This document shows positions 24,273 to 32,660 of a stretch of 64,000 nucleotides of DNA, piece after piece. Both the position numbers and the translations under genes were made by a program. The notes beneath the pieces were generated by a model. It was not told the origin of the DNA. It searched no databases and was given only the letters and a program-made list of their open reading frames with translations. The stretch's first letter is position 1. Every line of letters begins with the position of its first letter. Origin of the DNA: Coriobacteriaceae bacterium (GTDB lineage Bacteria > Actinomycetota > Coriobacteriia > Coriobacteriales > Coriobacteriaceae); the NCBI GenBank assembly GCA_902362275.1, contig CABIWB010000009.1, positions 20,734-84,733 of the forward strand, in the 5' to 3' direction.

Positions 24273-24715
24273 TAGATGCCGTCCTCGTCGCCGAAGATAT
24301 CCTCTTCCTCGGAGCCGGCAACGGATGCGACCGTCTGGGCGGTGATGCCCGTCTGACCAACGGTCACGGCCTGCTCGCCAAGCTCAGCGAGCGTGACATT
24401 GCCGCGGAGGAACAGAAGCTCAATAACCATGGGGAGGTTAGTGCCAGTCAGAACTTCGACGTTGTCGACATCCTGGGCAATCATCATCGACTGGTTGAAC
24501 GGGGTACCACCGAGCAGATCGGTAAAGACGAGCACGCCATCGCACTCCTCGCGCATGGCGGTAATAGCGGCGCGGAGATCCTCACCGTAGGAAGCAGCCT
24601 GGTCGCCCTCAAAAGGAACGACGGTAAAAGCGGGCTGGTCGCCGGCAACCATAGCAATAGCGCTTGCGAGGCCGGGTGCGAACTGTCCATGACCGGTAAG
24701 AATAAAGCCAACCAT
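24272..24715 (-). CDS. PTS mannose/GalNAc-family IIA component
   Basis: The 147-residue protein begins MVGFILTGHGQFAPGL with the phospho-accepting histidine at residue 9. LVFTDLLGGTPFNQSMM and LTGTNLPMVIELLF complete the family signature. It is the first gene of the operon IIA-yajC-IIB-IIC-IID. The C-terminus adds a short acidic tail (GSEEEDIFGDEDGI). A CTGGTAATAACCAC operator candidate lies 117 bp upstream. Confidence 0.9.
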   Translation of the reverse strand: MVGFILTGHGQFAPGLASAIAMVAGDQPAFTVVPFEGDQAASYGEDLRAAITAMREECDGVLVFTDLLGGTPFNQSMMIAQDVDNVEVLTGTNLPMVIELLFLRGNVTLAELGEQAVTVGQTGITAQTVASVAGSEEEDIFGDEDGI

Positions 24716-24831
24716 TCAAATTTCCCTTCCGAAGGTGTGTACTATCTGAGTCCGATGATTTTCAGAAGCCAGCGGGCAATCGCCCTTAAAGCTTCTTGGA
24801 AAGCGTTCTTTGAAGACCAGTGGTTTCTAAA

Positions 24832-24845
24832 CTGGTAATAACCAC
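24832..24845. promoter_or_regulatory. GntR operator candidate upstream of the PTS operon
   Basis: CTGGTAATAACCAC matches the agaS-upstream palindrome (20539-20552) at 12 of 14 positions. A second palindrome, ACCAGTGGT, lies just beside it at 24816-24824. Confidence 0.55.
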
Positions 24846-24973
24846 GTGACGTGTTGTTGTCACTATATCACCACAGAAGAGGTCGCTTTCGTTGATTCAA
24901 ACAGTAAAACGTTTTTGCACCGATCACGGTGATAAATCGACCGTTTACCGCTCGTTAACACTTCTACCTGCGG

Positions 24974-24992
24974 TTTTGAAACCGTTTCGAAA
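24974..24992. promoter_or_regulatory. GAAAC-C-GTTTC palindrome
   Basis: TTTTGAAAC and GTTTCGAAA flank a single C, giving 9-bp arms with one mismatch. It resembles LacI/GalR or catabolite-type operators, but no dedicated regulator is identified. Confidence 0.35.
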
Positions 24993-25138
24993 TGCTTTGG
25001 CAAAAGATCGGAACTATTTTTATGTCTAAACAACGCAGGTCGGCTAAAAATAGCGTGTAGAAAAATTGCAGGTCATTGTGAAGATATGTGAATTGGTCTT
25101 TTTGACTTAATACCAGTTTGAACCAGTTTTGAGATTAT

Positions 25139-25168
25139 CGGTGAACGGTAGTTTTCAACCGTTCACCG
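25139..25168. promoter_or_regulatory. Perfect 11-bp inverted repeat (CGGTGAACGGT / ACCGTTCACCG)
   Basis: The arms at 25139-25149 and 25158-25168 are perfectly complementary with an 8-nt spacer. A related half-site, ACCGTTTACCG, lies at 24939-24949, so a regulator binding ACCGTTYACCG is plausible. Confidence 0.4.
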
Positions 25169-25376
25169 GTTACTTGCAATCGTTTGCAGTTGTTTTCCCA
25201 GATGAATTGGGGAGGCCGATGAAGCGCTTGTGCGATCACGGGAAGTTTTGGCATTTGTCCTCATCCCCCACGCGCCAAACTCCGGCACCCAAAATGAGCT
25301 AATAGCTCACGCTAATCGTTTTCAATCATTACTTACTCAGTTCCGTAATTATTTATCGTTTGTCGTTAATTCTGAT

Positions 25377-25392
25377 ATGATACAAGTATCAT
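25377..25392. promoter_or_regulatory. Palindrome over the -10 box of the DUF2975/XRE operon
   Basis: ATGATAC-AA-GTATCAT is a perfect 7-bp inverted repeat. It overlaps TATGAT (25376-25381), which has a TTATCG 17 nt upstream. This position suits repression by the XRE protein of the same operon. Confidence 0.45.
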
Positions 25393-25415
25393 CCAAAACG
25401 CCGGTTGGAGGAGTT

Positions 25416-26054
25416 ATGGTCCATCGAAACGCATCTATATCGAATGAAACCATCAGCCGCGAACAGACGATAGCCAAACTGAGGAAGCTCGCTCGCATCT
25501 GCAAATGGGCCACGATCTGCATTACCACCGCGCTCGCTCTGGGACTTCTCGCAGTCATTGCGATTGACCTTCTACTCATATTGCCTGGCCTCTCCCAAGG
25601 CTCGTGTCTCCAATCCGTAGAACTTCAAGCCGGCGAAGGGCCGTGCCTTGCCATCATCGGTACCGATGCGCAGGCCCCACTTATGCTCGTTGCACACGAT
25701 GGTCACACTGCCATAGGGAGCCTCTTGATGACATGTCTCGCGCTTACCATCGCGATAAGCGTGCGCAGGCTTTTCTTCAACATTGAAAAGGAAGGCAGAC
25801 CCTTTGACCTTGAATGTAACCAGACACTTCGTCGAGTAGGGCATTTATTCCTTATCGGCGGCGTTGCCGTGAGGCTTCTTGGTGCCGTAATCACGGGAAT
25901 GATACTCTCGGGATTTGGCGGCAGCTTTACGGATGCGTTCGTCGGCCAGCTATTCGAGCCCTCCATGCTCTTTGCAGGCCTGATTATTTGCCTGATTGCC
26001 AGCATCTTCCGCTACGGGTATATCCTGCAAAAACAAGATGACGAGTTGCTCTAG
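25416..26054 (+). CDS. DUF2975-type membrane protein
   Basis: The ATG at 25416 is chosen for its TTGGAGGAG site; the longer frame from 25230 has none. The 212-residue product has four membrane segments (about residues 34-56, 90-115, 143-168 and 180-203), with the family motif NIEKEGRPFDLECNQTLRRVG between the second and third. Proteins of this type are encoded directly before a small YozG-like XRE regulator, as here (9 bp apart). Their function is unknown; a membrane sensor of the regulator is possible. Confidence 0.75.
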   Translation: MVHRNASISNETISREQTIAKLRKLARICKWATICITTALALGLLAVIAIDLLLILPGLSQGSCLQSVELQAGEGPCLAIIGTDAQAPLMLVAHDGHTAIGSLLMTCLALTIAISVRRLFFNIEKEGRPFDLECNQTLRRVGHLFLIGGVAVRLLGAVITGMILSGFGGSFTDAFVGQLFEPSMLFAGLIICLIASIFRYGYILQKQDDELL

Positions 26055-26063
26055 GGGGAATCC

Positions 26064-26303
26064 ATGATTATCCTGCGGCTTGACCGCATGCTCGCCGAAC
26101 GTAAGATCTCATCCAAAGAGCTTGCGGAACGCGTAGGCATCTCCCAGGTCAATATGTCACGCATTAAGACGGGCAAGGTTTCTGCCATACGTTTTTCAAC
26201 TCTTGACGCGATATGCCGGGCACTCGACTGCCAACCGGGCGATGTACTGGAATATATATCCGACGATGAAGCCGATAGCCTTTTTGGACTTAAAGACGAA
26301 TAG
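26064..26303 (+). CDS. Small XRE-family regulator (YozG-like)
   Basis: The 79-residue protein is almost entirely one Cro/CI helix-turn-helix: IILRLDRMLAERKISSKELAERVGISQVNMSRIKTGK, then FSTLDAICRALDCQPGDVLEY. AGGGGGAATCC precedes its ATG, and it is cotranscribed with the DUF2975 membrane protein. It probably controls its own operon through the palindrome at 25377-25392. Confidence 0.88.
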   Translation: MIILRLDRMLAERKISSKELAERVGISQVNMSRIKTGKVSAIRFSTLDAICRALDCQPGDVLEYISDDEADSLFGLKDE

Positions 26304-26339
26304 CCATAATTAAGCCGCCAATCACGCCCTCAACGCAGA

Positions 26340-26374
26340 AAGCCCGCTAGAACGTTGTCCGTTCTAGCGGGCTT
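26340..26374. terminator. Bidirectional terminator, 15-bp perfect stem
   Basis: AAGCCCGCTAGAACG (26340-26354) and its exact complement (26360-26374) surround a TTGTC loop, between the convergent XRE gene and the SurA-like gene. Confidence 0.85.
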
Positions 26375-26415
26375 AATCAGGCAGATCGGTTAGCGCTCAG
26401 TAGTGCAGGAAAACC

Positions 26416-27498
26416 TTACGCAAACAGGCCGTAGATGCTGATGTTGGCCTTGGCGTAGAGGCCGTTAGCATACTCGGTCCACTTGGAGCTGGCACCCGAA
26501 GCCTGCGAGGAATACTGCTGATAAGCAGTGTAGTAGGCGGTCATGGCCTGCTTATAGGTTGCGCTATCGGCCGTAAAGGCATCGTCGGCGAAGGCCTTGG
26601 CATAGGTGCTGTCGGCGTCCTTCCAAGTGCCCTTTGAGCTATCCCACTCATCGCCGGCAAGGTTGATGATGTAGTCGGCGTAGTCCTTGCTCGTGGTCTC
26701 CTCGTTGCCGTCAGCAGGCTCGGTCGGGGCGGTCGGCATGCTTGCGGAGCTATCGCCCACCTTCTTCTTGTAGAGCTTCTGCAGCGTCGCAGACTGGCGG
26801 ACAATCTGCTTGGCCTGGTCCTTGGAAACACCGTACTGCGTGGCCATGGTCTTGTAGTCGGAGGTGCCGATGGAATCCTCGGCGTACTGCTTCATTTCCT
26901 TGGAAGAAACGGTAATGCCCTCGTCCTCGGCAGCGTCCAGCAGAATCTGGTTGCGCACATAGGACAGGATAACGTCGGCAGACGGAGCGGTGTAGTTGCC
27001 ATCGCTATCCTTGACGGTGTCGAGGCTGTACTGGCTCTCGATGGCCTCGCGCGCGGTGATATCGCTCTTCTTGCCGTTGTAGCTATAGCTTGCCACGGTC
27101 GAATCGAGCTGGTCCTCGGTGAGGGTAGCCGAGCCGACGCCCTTGCCGCCAAAGCCGCCGTTGCCAATAAAGAAGCCGACCACCGCAGCGATCACGACTG
27201 CAACCACGAAGGCGGCGATCATCGTCTTCTTGTGCTTGGATGCATGGTCGTCCGCATCGGAGTCGTCCTCGTCCTGCTCCTCAGGCATGAGGTTCTCGTC
27301 GGCGGCGTCCGCGGCGATCTTTGCCTCCAGGCGAGCATCCTCCTCCTCGGCGGTCGTGCCGGCGGCAATATGTTCGGCAGACGTGCCGGCGACCAGGTCG
27401 ATCTTCTCGTCCCCATCACCGTCGGGGCCTTCGCCGCGCTCGATGATCTGGATGCCGTCGATCTCGTCCTTCTCGTCCTTCTTTTGAATCAGACCCAT
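26416..27498 (-). CDS. SurA-N-like membrane-anchored chaperone
   Basis: The 360-residue protein has a very acidic cytoplasmic N-terminus (1-90), one membrane helix (93-111, MIAAFVVAVVIAAVVGFFIG) and an extracellular part with the SurA N-domain pattern: ITAREAIESQYSLDT, PSADVILSYVRNQILLDAAEDEGITVSSKEM, YGVSKDQAKQIVRQSATLQKLYKKKV. No parvulin PPIase domain follows. It may help fold exported proteins. It stands alone, between terminators. Confidence 0.7.
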   Translation of the reverse strand: MGLIQKKDEKDEIDGIQIIERGEGPDGDGDEKIDLVAGTSAEHIAAGTTAEEEDARLEAKIAADAADENLMPEEQDEDDSDADDHASKHKKTMIAAFVVAVVIAAVVGFFIGNGGFGGKGVGSATLTEDQLDSTVASYSYNGKKSDITAREAIESQYSLDTVKDSDGNYTAPSADVILSYVRNQILLDAAEDEGITVSSKEMKQYAEDSIGTSDYKTMATQYGVSKDQAKQIVRQSATLQKLYKKKVGDSSASMPTAPTEPADGNEETTSKDYADYIINLAGDEWDSSKGTWKDADSTYAKAFADDAFTADSATYKQAMTAYYTAYQQYSSQASGASSKWTEYANGLYAKANISIYGLFA

Positions 27499-27537
27499 AT
27501 CAATTACTCCTTGTTAGGAAACATAGTCCCCAATAGA

Positions 27538-27564
27538 ATACGCCCGACGAGGCGCCGGGCGTAT
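27538..27564 (-). terminator. Hairpin between the SurA-like gene and icd
   Basis: ATACGCCCG and CGGGCGTAT form a perfect 9-bp stem with a 9-nt loop 60 bp after the icd stop codon. No T-run follows. Confidence 0.5.
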
Positions 27565-27624
27565 TGATTCTTAGGTTATACGCAAACACTTAAGTACTAT
27601 TTAGGCGTTTGCAGCGTGCATACC

Positions 27625-28710
27625 TTAGACCAGGCGCGCGATAACGGCATCGGCAAAGGCCTGCGTGCCCACGGCGCCCTCAACGGAGCCGGTCTGGGCA
27701 CGACGTACGTCACCGGTAACCTGCTCGCCCTCGTCGAGCGTGGCAGATACGGCGGCACGAATGCGGTTGGCAGCATCGTTCTCGCCCAGGTGGTCGAGCA
27801 TCATCGCAGCGGAGAGGATCTCGGCCGTGGGGTTGGCAATATCCTTGCCCGCGATATCGGGCGCGGAGCCGTGCGTTGCCTCGAAGATGGCGCAGCCGGC
27901 ACCGATGTTGGAGCCGGGGGCCATGCCTAAGCCGCCCACCAGGCCGGCGCACAGGTCGCTCACGATGTCGCCGTACAGGTTGGGCAGCACCAGAACATCG
28001 AAGTCGTTGGGGTTCTGGACCAGGCCCATGCAGGTGGCGTCGACAATCTTGTCGTTGAACTCGATATCGGGATAGTTGGCGGCCACCTCGCGCGCAACGC
28101 GCAGGAACAGGCCGTCGGTCGCCTTCATGATGTTGGCCTTGTGCACGGCCGTCACCTTTTTGCGGCCGCAGCGACGGGCATACTCAAAGGCATACTCCAC
28201 AATGCGACGGCTCTTGGCGATGGAGATCGGCTTAATCGAGATCGCGGAATCGGCGGCGAAGGTCTTTTGGCCCGAACGCTCGACGAGCTGCGAGAGCTCC
28301 TCGACCTCGGCAGCACCCTCATCGAACTCGATGCCGGCGTAGAGGTCCTCGGTGTTCTCGCGCACGATGACCAGGTCGACATCGCGGAAACGCGAGCCGT
28401 CACCCGGCTGCGACAGACAAGGGCGCACGCAGGCGTACAGGTCAAAATGCTTGCGCAGGGCGACGTTAACGCTGCGGAAGCCCGTGCCGACCGGCGTGGT
28501 GATGGGGCCCTTGATGGCAACCTTGGTCTCGGCGACCGCATCGAGCACATGCTGGGGCAGCGGCGTGCCAAACTCGTCCATTACGCCGGCACCGGCCTCC
28601 TGGACGTTCCAGTTGATCTGGACACCGGTGGCCTCGACCACGCGGCGCATGGCCTGCGTAATCTCGGGACCGATACCGTCACCGGGAATCAGGACTACAT
28701 CGTGCGCCAT
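27625..28710 (-). CDS. icd: Isocitrate dehydrogenase, NAD type
   Basis: The 361-residue enzyme belongs to the isocitrate/isopropylmalate dehydrogenase family. It shows [12 protein letters not shown], the substrate loop [13 protein letters not shown], the catalytic lysine region VHKANIMK, and the signature [19 protein letters not shown]. The cofactor stretch [15 protein letters not shown] suits NAD rather than NADP. Isopropylmalate or homoisocitrate dehydrogenase are less likely given [11 protein letters not shown]. It heads a minus-strand run with the HEAT-repeat gene just upstream (6 bp). Confidence 0.85.
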   Translation of the reverse strand: MAHDVVLIPGDGIGPEITQAMRRVVEATGVQINWNVQEAGAGVMDEFGTPLPQHVLDAVAETKVAIKGPITTPVGTGFRSVNVALRKHFDLYACVRPCLSQPGDGSRFRDVDLVIVRENTEDLYAGIEFDEGAAEVEELSQLVERSGQKTFAADSAISIKPISIAKSRRIVEYAFEYARRCGRKKVTAVHKANIMKATDGLFLRVAREVAANYPDIEFNDKIVDATCMGLVQNPNDFDVLVLPNLYGDIVSDLCAGLVGGLGMAPGSNIGAGCAIFEATHGSAPDIAGKDIANPTAEILSAAMMLDHLGENDAANRIRAAVSATLDEGEQVTGDVRRAQTGSVEGAVGTQAFADAVIARLV

Positions 28711-28716
28711 AATCTG

Positions 28717-29415
28717 TTACTCCTCGTCTTCGGCGTCGTCAGATTTTTTAACGCTAGCACGCTTCTTCTTTTTGGAGAGATCCAGGCCAAAACGTTTAAC
28801 AAGCATTTCGCAAATCTCGCTCGAACGGGCCTTGAGATAGCTGCCCTTGCCGTTCTCGGCGTCGAACTTAAGGCGCAGCGCGAGCTTCTCGGCGACCTCG
28901 GCGTCGATCTCGCCCTGGCCAAACTCGTACAGGCAACCGAGCATATCGCGATACTCAAGGTCGCCGTGGTAGCACTGGATGGCCTCGTCCAGAATTGGCC
29001 AAGCCTCGCGCGAACGCTCGACACTCGTGGCGCCCCACACGCACAGTAGGCGGAAGGCGGCATAGCGCAGCGTGGAGGAAATCTCGTCGAACAACGCGGT
29101 CTCAGCACCCTCAAAGGCATCGCCCAGCTGCTCAGGGCAGGTGGTGGCGAGCGCCGCCAGGGCATCGAGAGCCTCCCAGCGGGTCTGAGCCTCGGGGCGG
29201 TCGAGTGCCTCGATCAGCGCGGGCACGCAGGGCACGACGCGCTGCGGGTCGCGCTCGGCCAGCAGATGCAGTACGCGGGCGGCAAACTGGCGGATGCGGC
29301 GCGTGGGGCAGCCGAGCTCCTTGACCAGACGGTCGACGGCGTTCTCGTTCTCCTCTGCCAGCTGAAGCTGTGCCAGTTCCTCGTCGGTGAGCTGTTCTTC
29401 CTTGTTTTCTGCCAT
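28717..29415 (-). CDS. HEAT-repeat protein, 232 aa
   Basis: Helical repeats of about 35-40 residues run from about residue 30 to 170 (LGCPTRRIRQFAARVLHLLAE, CVPALIEALDRPEAQTRWEALDALAAL), with a Lys-rich end (DLSKKKKRASVKK). HEAT repeats make protein-binding scaffolds. It lies immediately upstream of icd. A specific partner is not evident. Confidence 0.75.
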   Translation of the reverse strand: MAENKEEQLTDEELAQLQLAEENENAVDRLVKELGCPTRRIRQFAARVLHLLAERDPQRVVPCVPALIEALDRPEAQTRWEALDALAALATTCPEQLGDAFEGAETALFDEISSTLRYAAFRLLCVWGATSVERSREAWPILDEAIQCYHGDLEYRDMLGCLYEFGQGEIDAEVAEKLALRLKFDAENGKGSYLKARSSEICEMLVKRFGLDLSKKKKRASVKKSDDAEDEE

Positions 29416-29430
29416 AGTTACCTCTTCTTA

Positions 29431-29859
29431 CTATTTCTTAGCGTGCTTGCCGGCACCCTTGCTGTCATCGGTGACCGAGATGAGCTGTCGGTCGGCTGCA
29501 CCGTTGTGACGCGCACGGCGACGCTCCTCGGCGTCGCCCGCGTCGGCGGCGGCGCGGTGAGCCTTGTTGACGTTAAAGACCTCGTCGTGCTTGCGCCACG
29601 GGCCGACGGACTCGCCAAAGCTCATCTTAAGGCCGGCGATAAAGCCGCCGAGCCAGCCGATCGGCGCAAACTGCACCAGCGGGAACAGCGAGAACACCCA
29701 GGTCAGCAGGACGACTGCCGCCGCACCCGCAAAGTTGGCAATCCAGTAGTCGCGCTTGGTGATCACGCGCTTTTCGCAGGCCCACTGTCCGCACAAAAAG
29801 CCAATATAGATTGCAAAGATAAAGAGCACCAACGCGAGCACTACGAACGTCCAGCTCAT
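29431..29859 (-). CDS. Hypothetical membrane protein, 142 aa
   Basis: The ATG at 29859 has GGGGAG upstream. Two membrane helices are visible (MSWTFVVLALVLFIFAIYIGF and FAGAAAVVLLTWVFSLFPLV), then a possible third segment with WLGGFIAGLKMSFGES. The C-terminal 60 residues are polar and Arg/Ala/Lys-rich. The family is not recognised. It lies 5 bp downstream of the dehydrogenase with the His/Cys-rich tail. Confidence 0.65.
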   Translation of the reverse strand: MSWTFVVLALVLFIFAIYIGFLCGQWACEKRVITKRDYWIANFAGAAAVVLLTWVFSLFPLVQFAPIGWLGGFIAGLKMSFGESVGPWRKHDEVFNVNKAHRAAADAGDAEERRRARHNGAADRQLISVTDDSKGAGKHAKK

Positions 29860-29864
29860 GGATA

Positions 29865-30944
29865 CTACTCCCCGTGATGGTGGCCGCGGCAGCACTCGTG
29901 GCCGTCATCATGGCCGTGGCCACCGCAGCACTCGTGGTCCTCGCCGTGGTGATGGCCACAACCGCACTCATGGTCCTCGCCGTGCTCGCCGCAACCGCAA
30001 CCTTCCTCGTGAGCGCCATGCTCCTCGGGACGATACTGCGACCAGTCCAGACCGGCGGCGATGGCGTCGGCCTCCTCCTTGTAGAGAACCGTGATGGCCT
30101 GGGTGCCCAGCTTGGCGCCACCGATGGCGTCGAGCATGTCGTAGAGCGTAAAGGCCACGTCGGCTCCGGGCAGCGCGAGCTCGCGGTCGTCGGCGTAGGC
30201 AAGGGCCAGGCGCAGGTCCTTAATGAAATGCTCAACCATAAAGCCGGGCCTGTAGTCGCCGTCGAGCGCCTTGGGGGCCAGGCTCTCCATGGCGCCGGAC
30301 TTGCCGGTGCCGCCCAGGATCATCTGGCGGGTCTTTTCCAGGTCAAGGCCGCTCAGCTCGGCAAATGCCATGGCGTCTGCCATGCCGACCATGCAGGCGC
30401 CCAGCGACACCTGGTTGGCGAGCTTGGCAGCCTGGCCTTTGCCGGCACCGTCGAAGCAGCAGATGTTGGCCGCAAAGGTGGAAAGGATATCGCGGACCGG
30501 AGCGATGTCGTTCTCGGTGGCGCCCACGATAGCCGTGAGCGTACCGGCGATAGCGCCCGACTCGCCGCCGGTGACGGGGCAGTCAAACGCCATGCGACCA
30601 GAAACCTGGGCGGCCTCAGCAATGTCACGGGCGAGCTCGGGCGAGCTCGTGGTGAGGTCGATCAAGACCGCGCCGGGCTTAGTGCACGCGAGCAGGCCGT
30701 CGCCCGCCAGGTAGAGTTCCTCGACCTCGGAGGGATAGCCCACCATGGTAAAGACGACATCGGCGTTCGCCGCGGCATCGGCCGGCGTATCGGCCCAGGC
30801 GGCACCGCGCTCGATAAGCGCCGCGGCCTTGGACTTGGTGCGGTTGTTGACCGTGACGGGATAGCCGGCGTCCAGGATGTGGCCGGCAATGGGGGCACCC
30901 ATGATTCCGGTGCCGATAAATGCGACAGAGAGCTTGTTTGCCAT
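29865..30944 (-). CDS. Beta-hydroxyacid dehydrogenase with a His/Cys-rich C-terminal tail
   Basis: Residues 1-300 form a complete 3-hydroxyisobutyrate/tartronate-semialdehyde reductase-type enzyme: Rossmann loop FIGTGIMGAPIAGHILDAG, substrate motif CPVTGGESGAIAGTLTAI, and the catalytic lysine in GKGQAAKLANQ. After about residue 305 follows a tail of about 53 residues with 14 histidines and 8 cysteines (for example CGCGHHHGEDHECCGG), unlike anything in the family. Such stretches bind nickel, zinc or copper in HypB, SlyD and similar proteins. The physiological substrate is unknown. Confidence 0.85.
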   Translation of the reverse strand: MANKLSVAFIGTGIMGAPIAGHILDAGYPVTVNNRTKSKAAALIERGAAWADTPADAAANADVVFTMVGYPSEVEELYLAGDGLLACTKPGAVLIDLTTSSPELARDIAEAAQVSGRMAFDCPVTGGESGAIAGTLTAIVGATENDIAPVRDILSTFAANICCFDGAGKGQAAKLANQVSLGACMVGMADAMAFAELSGLDLEKTRQMILGGTGKSGAMESLAPKALDGDYRPGFMVEHFIKDLRLALAYADDRELALPGADVAFTLYDMLDAIGGAKLGTQAITVLYKEEADAIAAGLDWSQYRPEEHGAHEEGCGCGEHGEDHECGCGHHHGEDHECCGGHGHDDGHECCRGHHHGE

Positions 30945-31042
30945 GAAACCTTTCCTTTTGGGTTGGGTGTTGTTACCAGGTTGAATACTCGGTGCCAGCG
31001 TTTGGGCAGTGAGTTGGGATCGATTACGGCCGCGTTACTTGC

Positions 31043-31996
31043 CTACTGGCCGCGCACGCGGCGGGCGATGCGGTCGGAAAGCGAGGCTTTCTCGGCGCGG
31101 TTCTTGCCCCAAAAAGCGCAGGCCACCATGCCGGGACCCACATGCGAGCCGATGGTGGGGCCCACGGAACTGCGAATGATCGTGACGTCGGCGCAGCCCT
31201 CCTCCTTGCGGATGGCGGCTTCGAGCCAGTCGCCGTCCTTCTCAGCATCAGCCGTCATGATGGCGATGGGCATGGTGCGATCGGGCACGTAGTTCTCGCG
31301 GAACGACTTGAGGATGGACTTGAGTGCCTTCTTGCGGCCGCGGTTAACGCCGATCAGCGACAGCGAGCCGGCCAGGTCGTAGGAGAGCTCGGGCTTGACG
31401 TCGAGCTTTGCCGTGAGCTGTGCCGCCGCGGGCGGAATGCGGCCGCCGGCAGCCAGTGCGTCGAAGCTCTCGAGCGTAAAGTAGCCGTGCACGTAGGTCT
31501 TTGCCTCGTTTGCCCAATCGACCAGCTGCTCGGCGGTCAGTCCCGCCGAACGCTGGCGCACGGCCTCGAGCGCCAAGAGCGCGCCGGTCGCACAGGGCAG
31601 AGCGTTGTCGACCACGTAGAGCTCAAAGTTGGGATACTCGGCGCGCACGGCATCTGCCGCCTGGCACGCGGAGTTGTAGCTCGACGACAGCGCCGAGGTA
31701 AAGCACAGGTAGACCGTGGGCGTGCCCTCTTTGGCGCACTCGGTAAAGAACTCGATATAGCGACCGAGCGACACAGCCGAGGTGGACACGCGGGCGCCGG
31801 CGCGCATGCGGTCGTAGAACTCCTTAGGGCTCATACTCGACCAGATGTCGTCCGTGCGCTCCTCGCCATCGATGATAAAGGGGAAGCCCAAGATATCGAC
31901 ATCGAGGTTCGCGGCGACCTCGGGGCTAAAGTCGCAGCAGGTATCGACGACGATGCGGCAGCGGTCAGAATGACCGGCGGATGCGGCCTTGTCCAT
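31043..31996 (-). CDS. DegV-family fatty-acid-binding protein
   Basis: The 317-residue protein begins at ATG 31996 (AAGGAG upstream). DegV marks are IVVDTCCDFSPEVA, DIWSSMSPKEFYDRM, ARVSTSAVSLGRYIEFF, LCFTSALSSSYNSACQAA and TLESFDALAAGGRI. DegV/FakB proteins hold a fatty acid for phosphorylation by FakA; FakA is not in the window. Confidence 0.88.
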   Translation of the reverse strand: MDKAASAGHSDRCRIVVDTCCDFSPEVAANLDVDILGFPFIIDGEERTDDIWSSMSPKEFYDRMRAGARVSTSAVSLGRYIEFFTECAKEGTPTVYLCFTSALSSSYNSACQAADAVRAEYPNFELYVVDNALPCATGALLALEAVRQRSAGLTAEQLVDWANEAKTYVHGYFTLESFDALAAGGRIPPAAAQLTAKLDVKPELSYDLAGSLSLIGVNRGRKKALKSILKSFRENYVPDRTMPIAIMTADAEKDGDWLEAAIRKEEGCADVTIIRSSVGPTIGSHVGPGMVACAFWGKNRAEKASLSDRIARRVRGQ

Positions 31997-32014
31997 CAAA
32001 GCGACTCCTTACGT

Positions 32015-32047
32015 AAAAAAGCGGCCATCCGCATGGGATGGCCGCCA
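32015..32047 (-). terminator. Terminator after hpf
   Basis: On the minus strand GCGGCCATCC/GGATGGCCGC form a stem with a short loop and are followed by a TTTTTT run. Confidence 0.85.
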
Positions 32048-32075
32048 ACCGTTAACTCATGCAAGTTAACGTATT

Positions 32076-32660
32076 TTACTCGTCAAGTGTTTCGATGCGG
32101 GGCTTGATGATGCCATATCCACCATTCTTACGGTGATACACCACATTGATGAGGCCGGTCGTCGCGTTCTCGAAGACGTAGAAGTCGTGGCCCAGCAGAT
32201 CGGTCTGCACCAGCGCCTGCTCCTCAGTCATCGGGGTGACATCGACGACCTTCTCGCGGACGAGCAGGTCGTCGTCCTCCTCGGGCAGCAGCAGGTCGGC
32301 CAGATCCTCGACGCGCTCGACCGGTGCGACATCCGCGGCGCTGGCACCACCCTGGCGGTTGTCCACGACCTTGGTCTTGAACTTGCGCAGCTGGCGGGTG
32401 ACCTTATCGGCGGAGAGATCGATGGCGGCGTACATATCTGCACCATGCTCGGCAACGCGAATCACAGAGCCGCGGGCACGAACCGTGACCTCAACGATTG
32501 CCGGGTTGGGGTTCGAGGGGTTCTTCTCATAACGAAGCACGACGTCGACTGTCATGGGCTCGATATCGAAAACCTTGAGCGCCTCGCCGATCTTCTCATC
32601 CACATGCGCACGCAGAGCATCGGTTACCGTCGTCTTGCGTCCAGAAACCTTGATATCCAT
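32076..32660 (-). CDS. hpf: Long-form ribosome hibernation-promoting factor
   Basis: The 194-residue protein starts at ATG 32660 behind GGAG. Residues 1-100 are the RaiA/HPF domain (MDIKVSGRKTTVTDALRAHVDEKI...). A linker leads to the C-terminal dimerisation domain (residues 135-194: MTEEQALVQTDLLGHDFYVFENA, then GLINVVYHRKNGGYGIIKP). Long HPF joins ribosomes into 100S dimers in stationary phase. Confidence 0.92.
   Translation of the reverse strand: MDIKVSGRKTTVTDALRAHVDEKIGEALKVFDIEPMTVDVVLRYEKNPSNPNPAIVEVTVRARGSVIRVAEHGADMYAAIDLSADKVTRQLRKFKTKVVDNRQGGASAADVAPVERVEDLADLLLPEEDDDLLVREKVVDVTPMTEEQALVQTDLLGHDFYVFENATTGLINVVYHRKNGGYGIIKPRIETLDE

Larger units (their letters stand above)
24716..25415. 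other. Long regulatory spacer between the PTS operon and the DUF2975 gene
   Basis: No gene is seen in 700 bp apart from an unlikely 5' extension of the DUF2975 frame. It holds several palindromes listed separately (24832-24845, 24974-24992, 25139-25168, 25377-25392) and ACCAG direct repeats at 25112 and 25122. It is clearly AT-richer than the flanking genes. Confidence 0.6.

Noticed and set aside
25230-25415. Longer start of the DUF2975 protein
   Set aside because: No ribosome-binding site, it contains the probable promoter and palindrome, and the ATG at 25416 has a strong GGAGGAG site.
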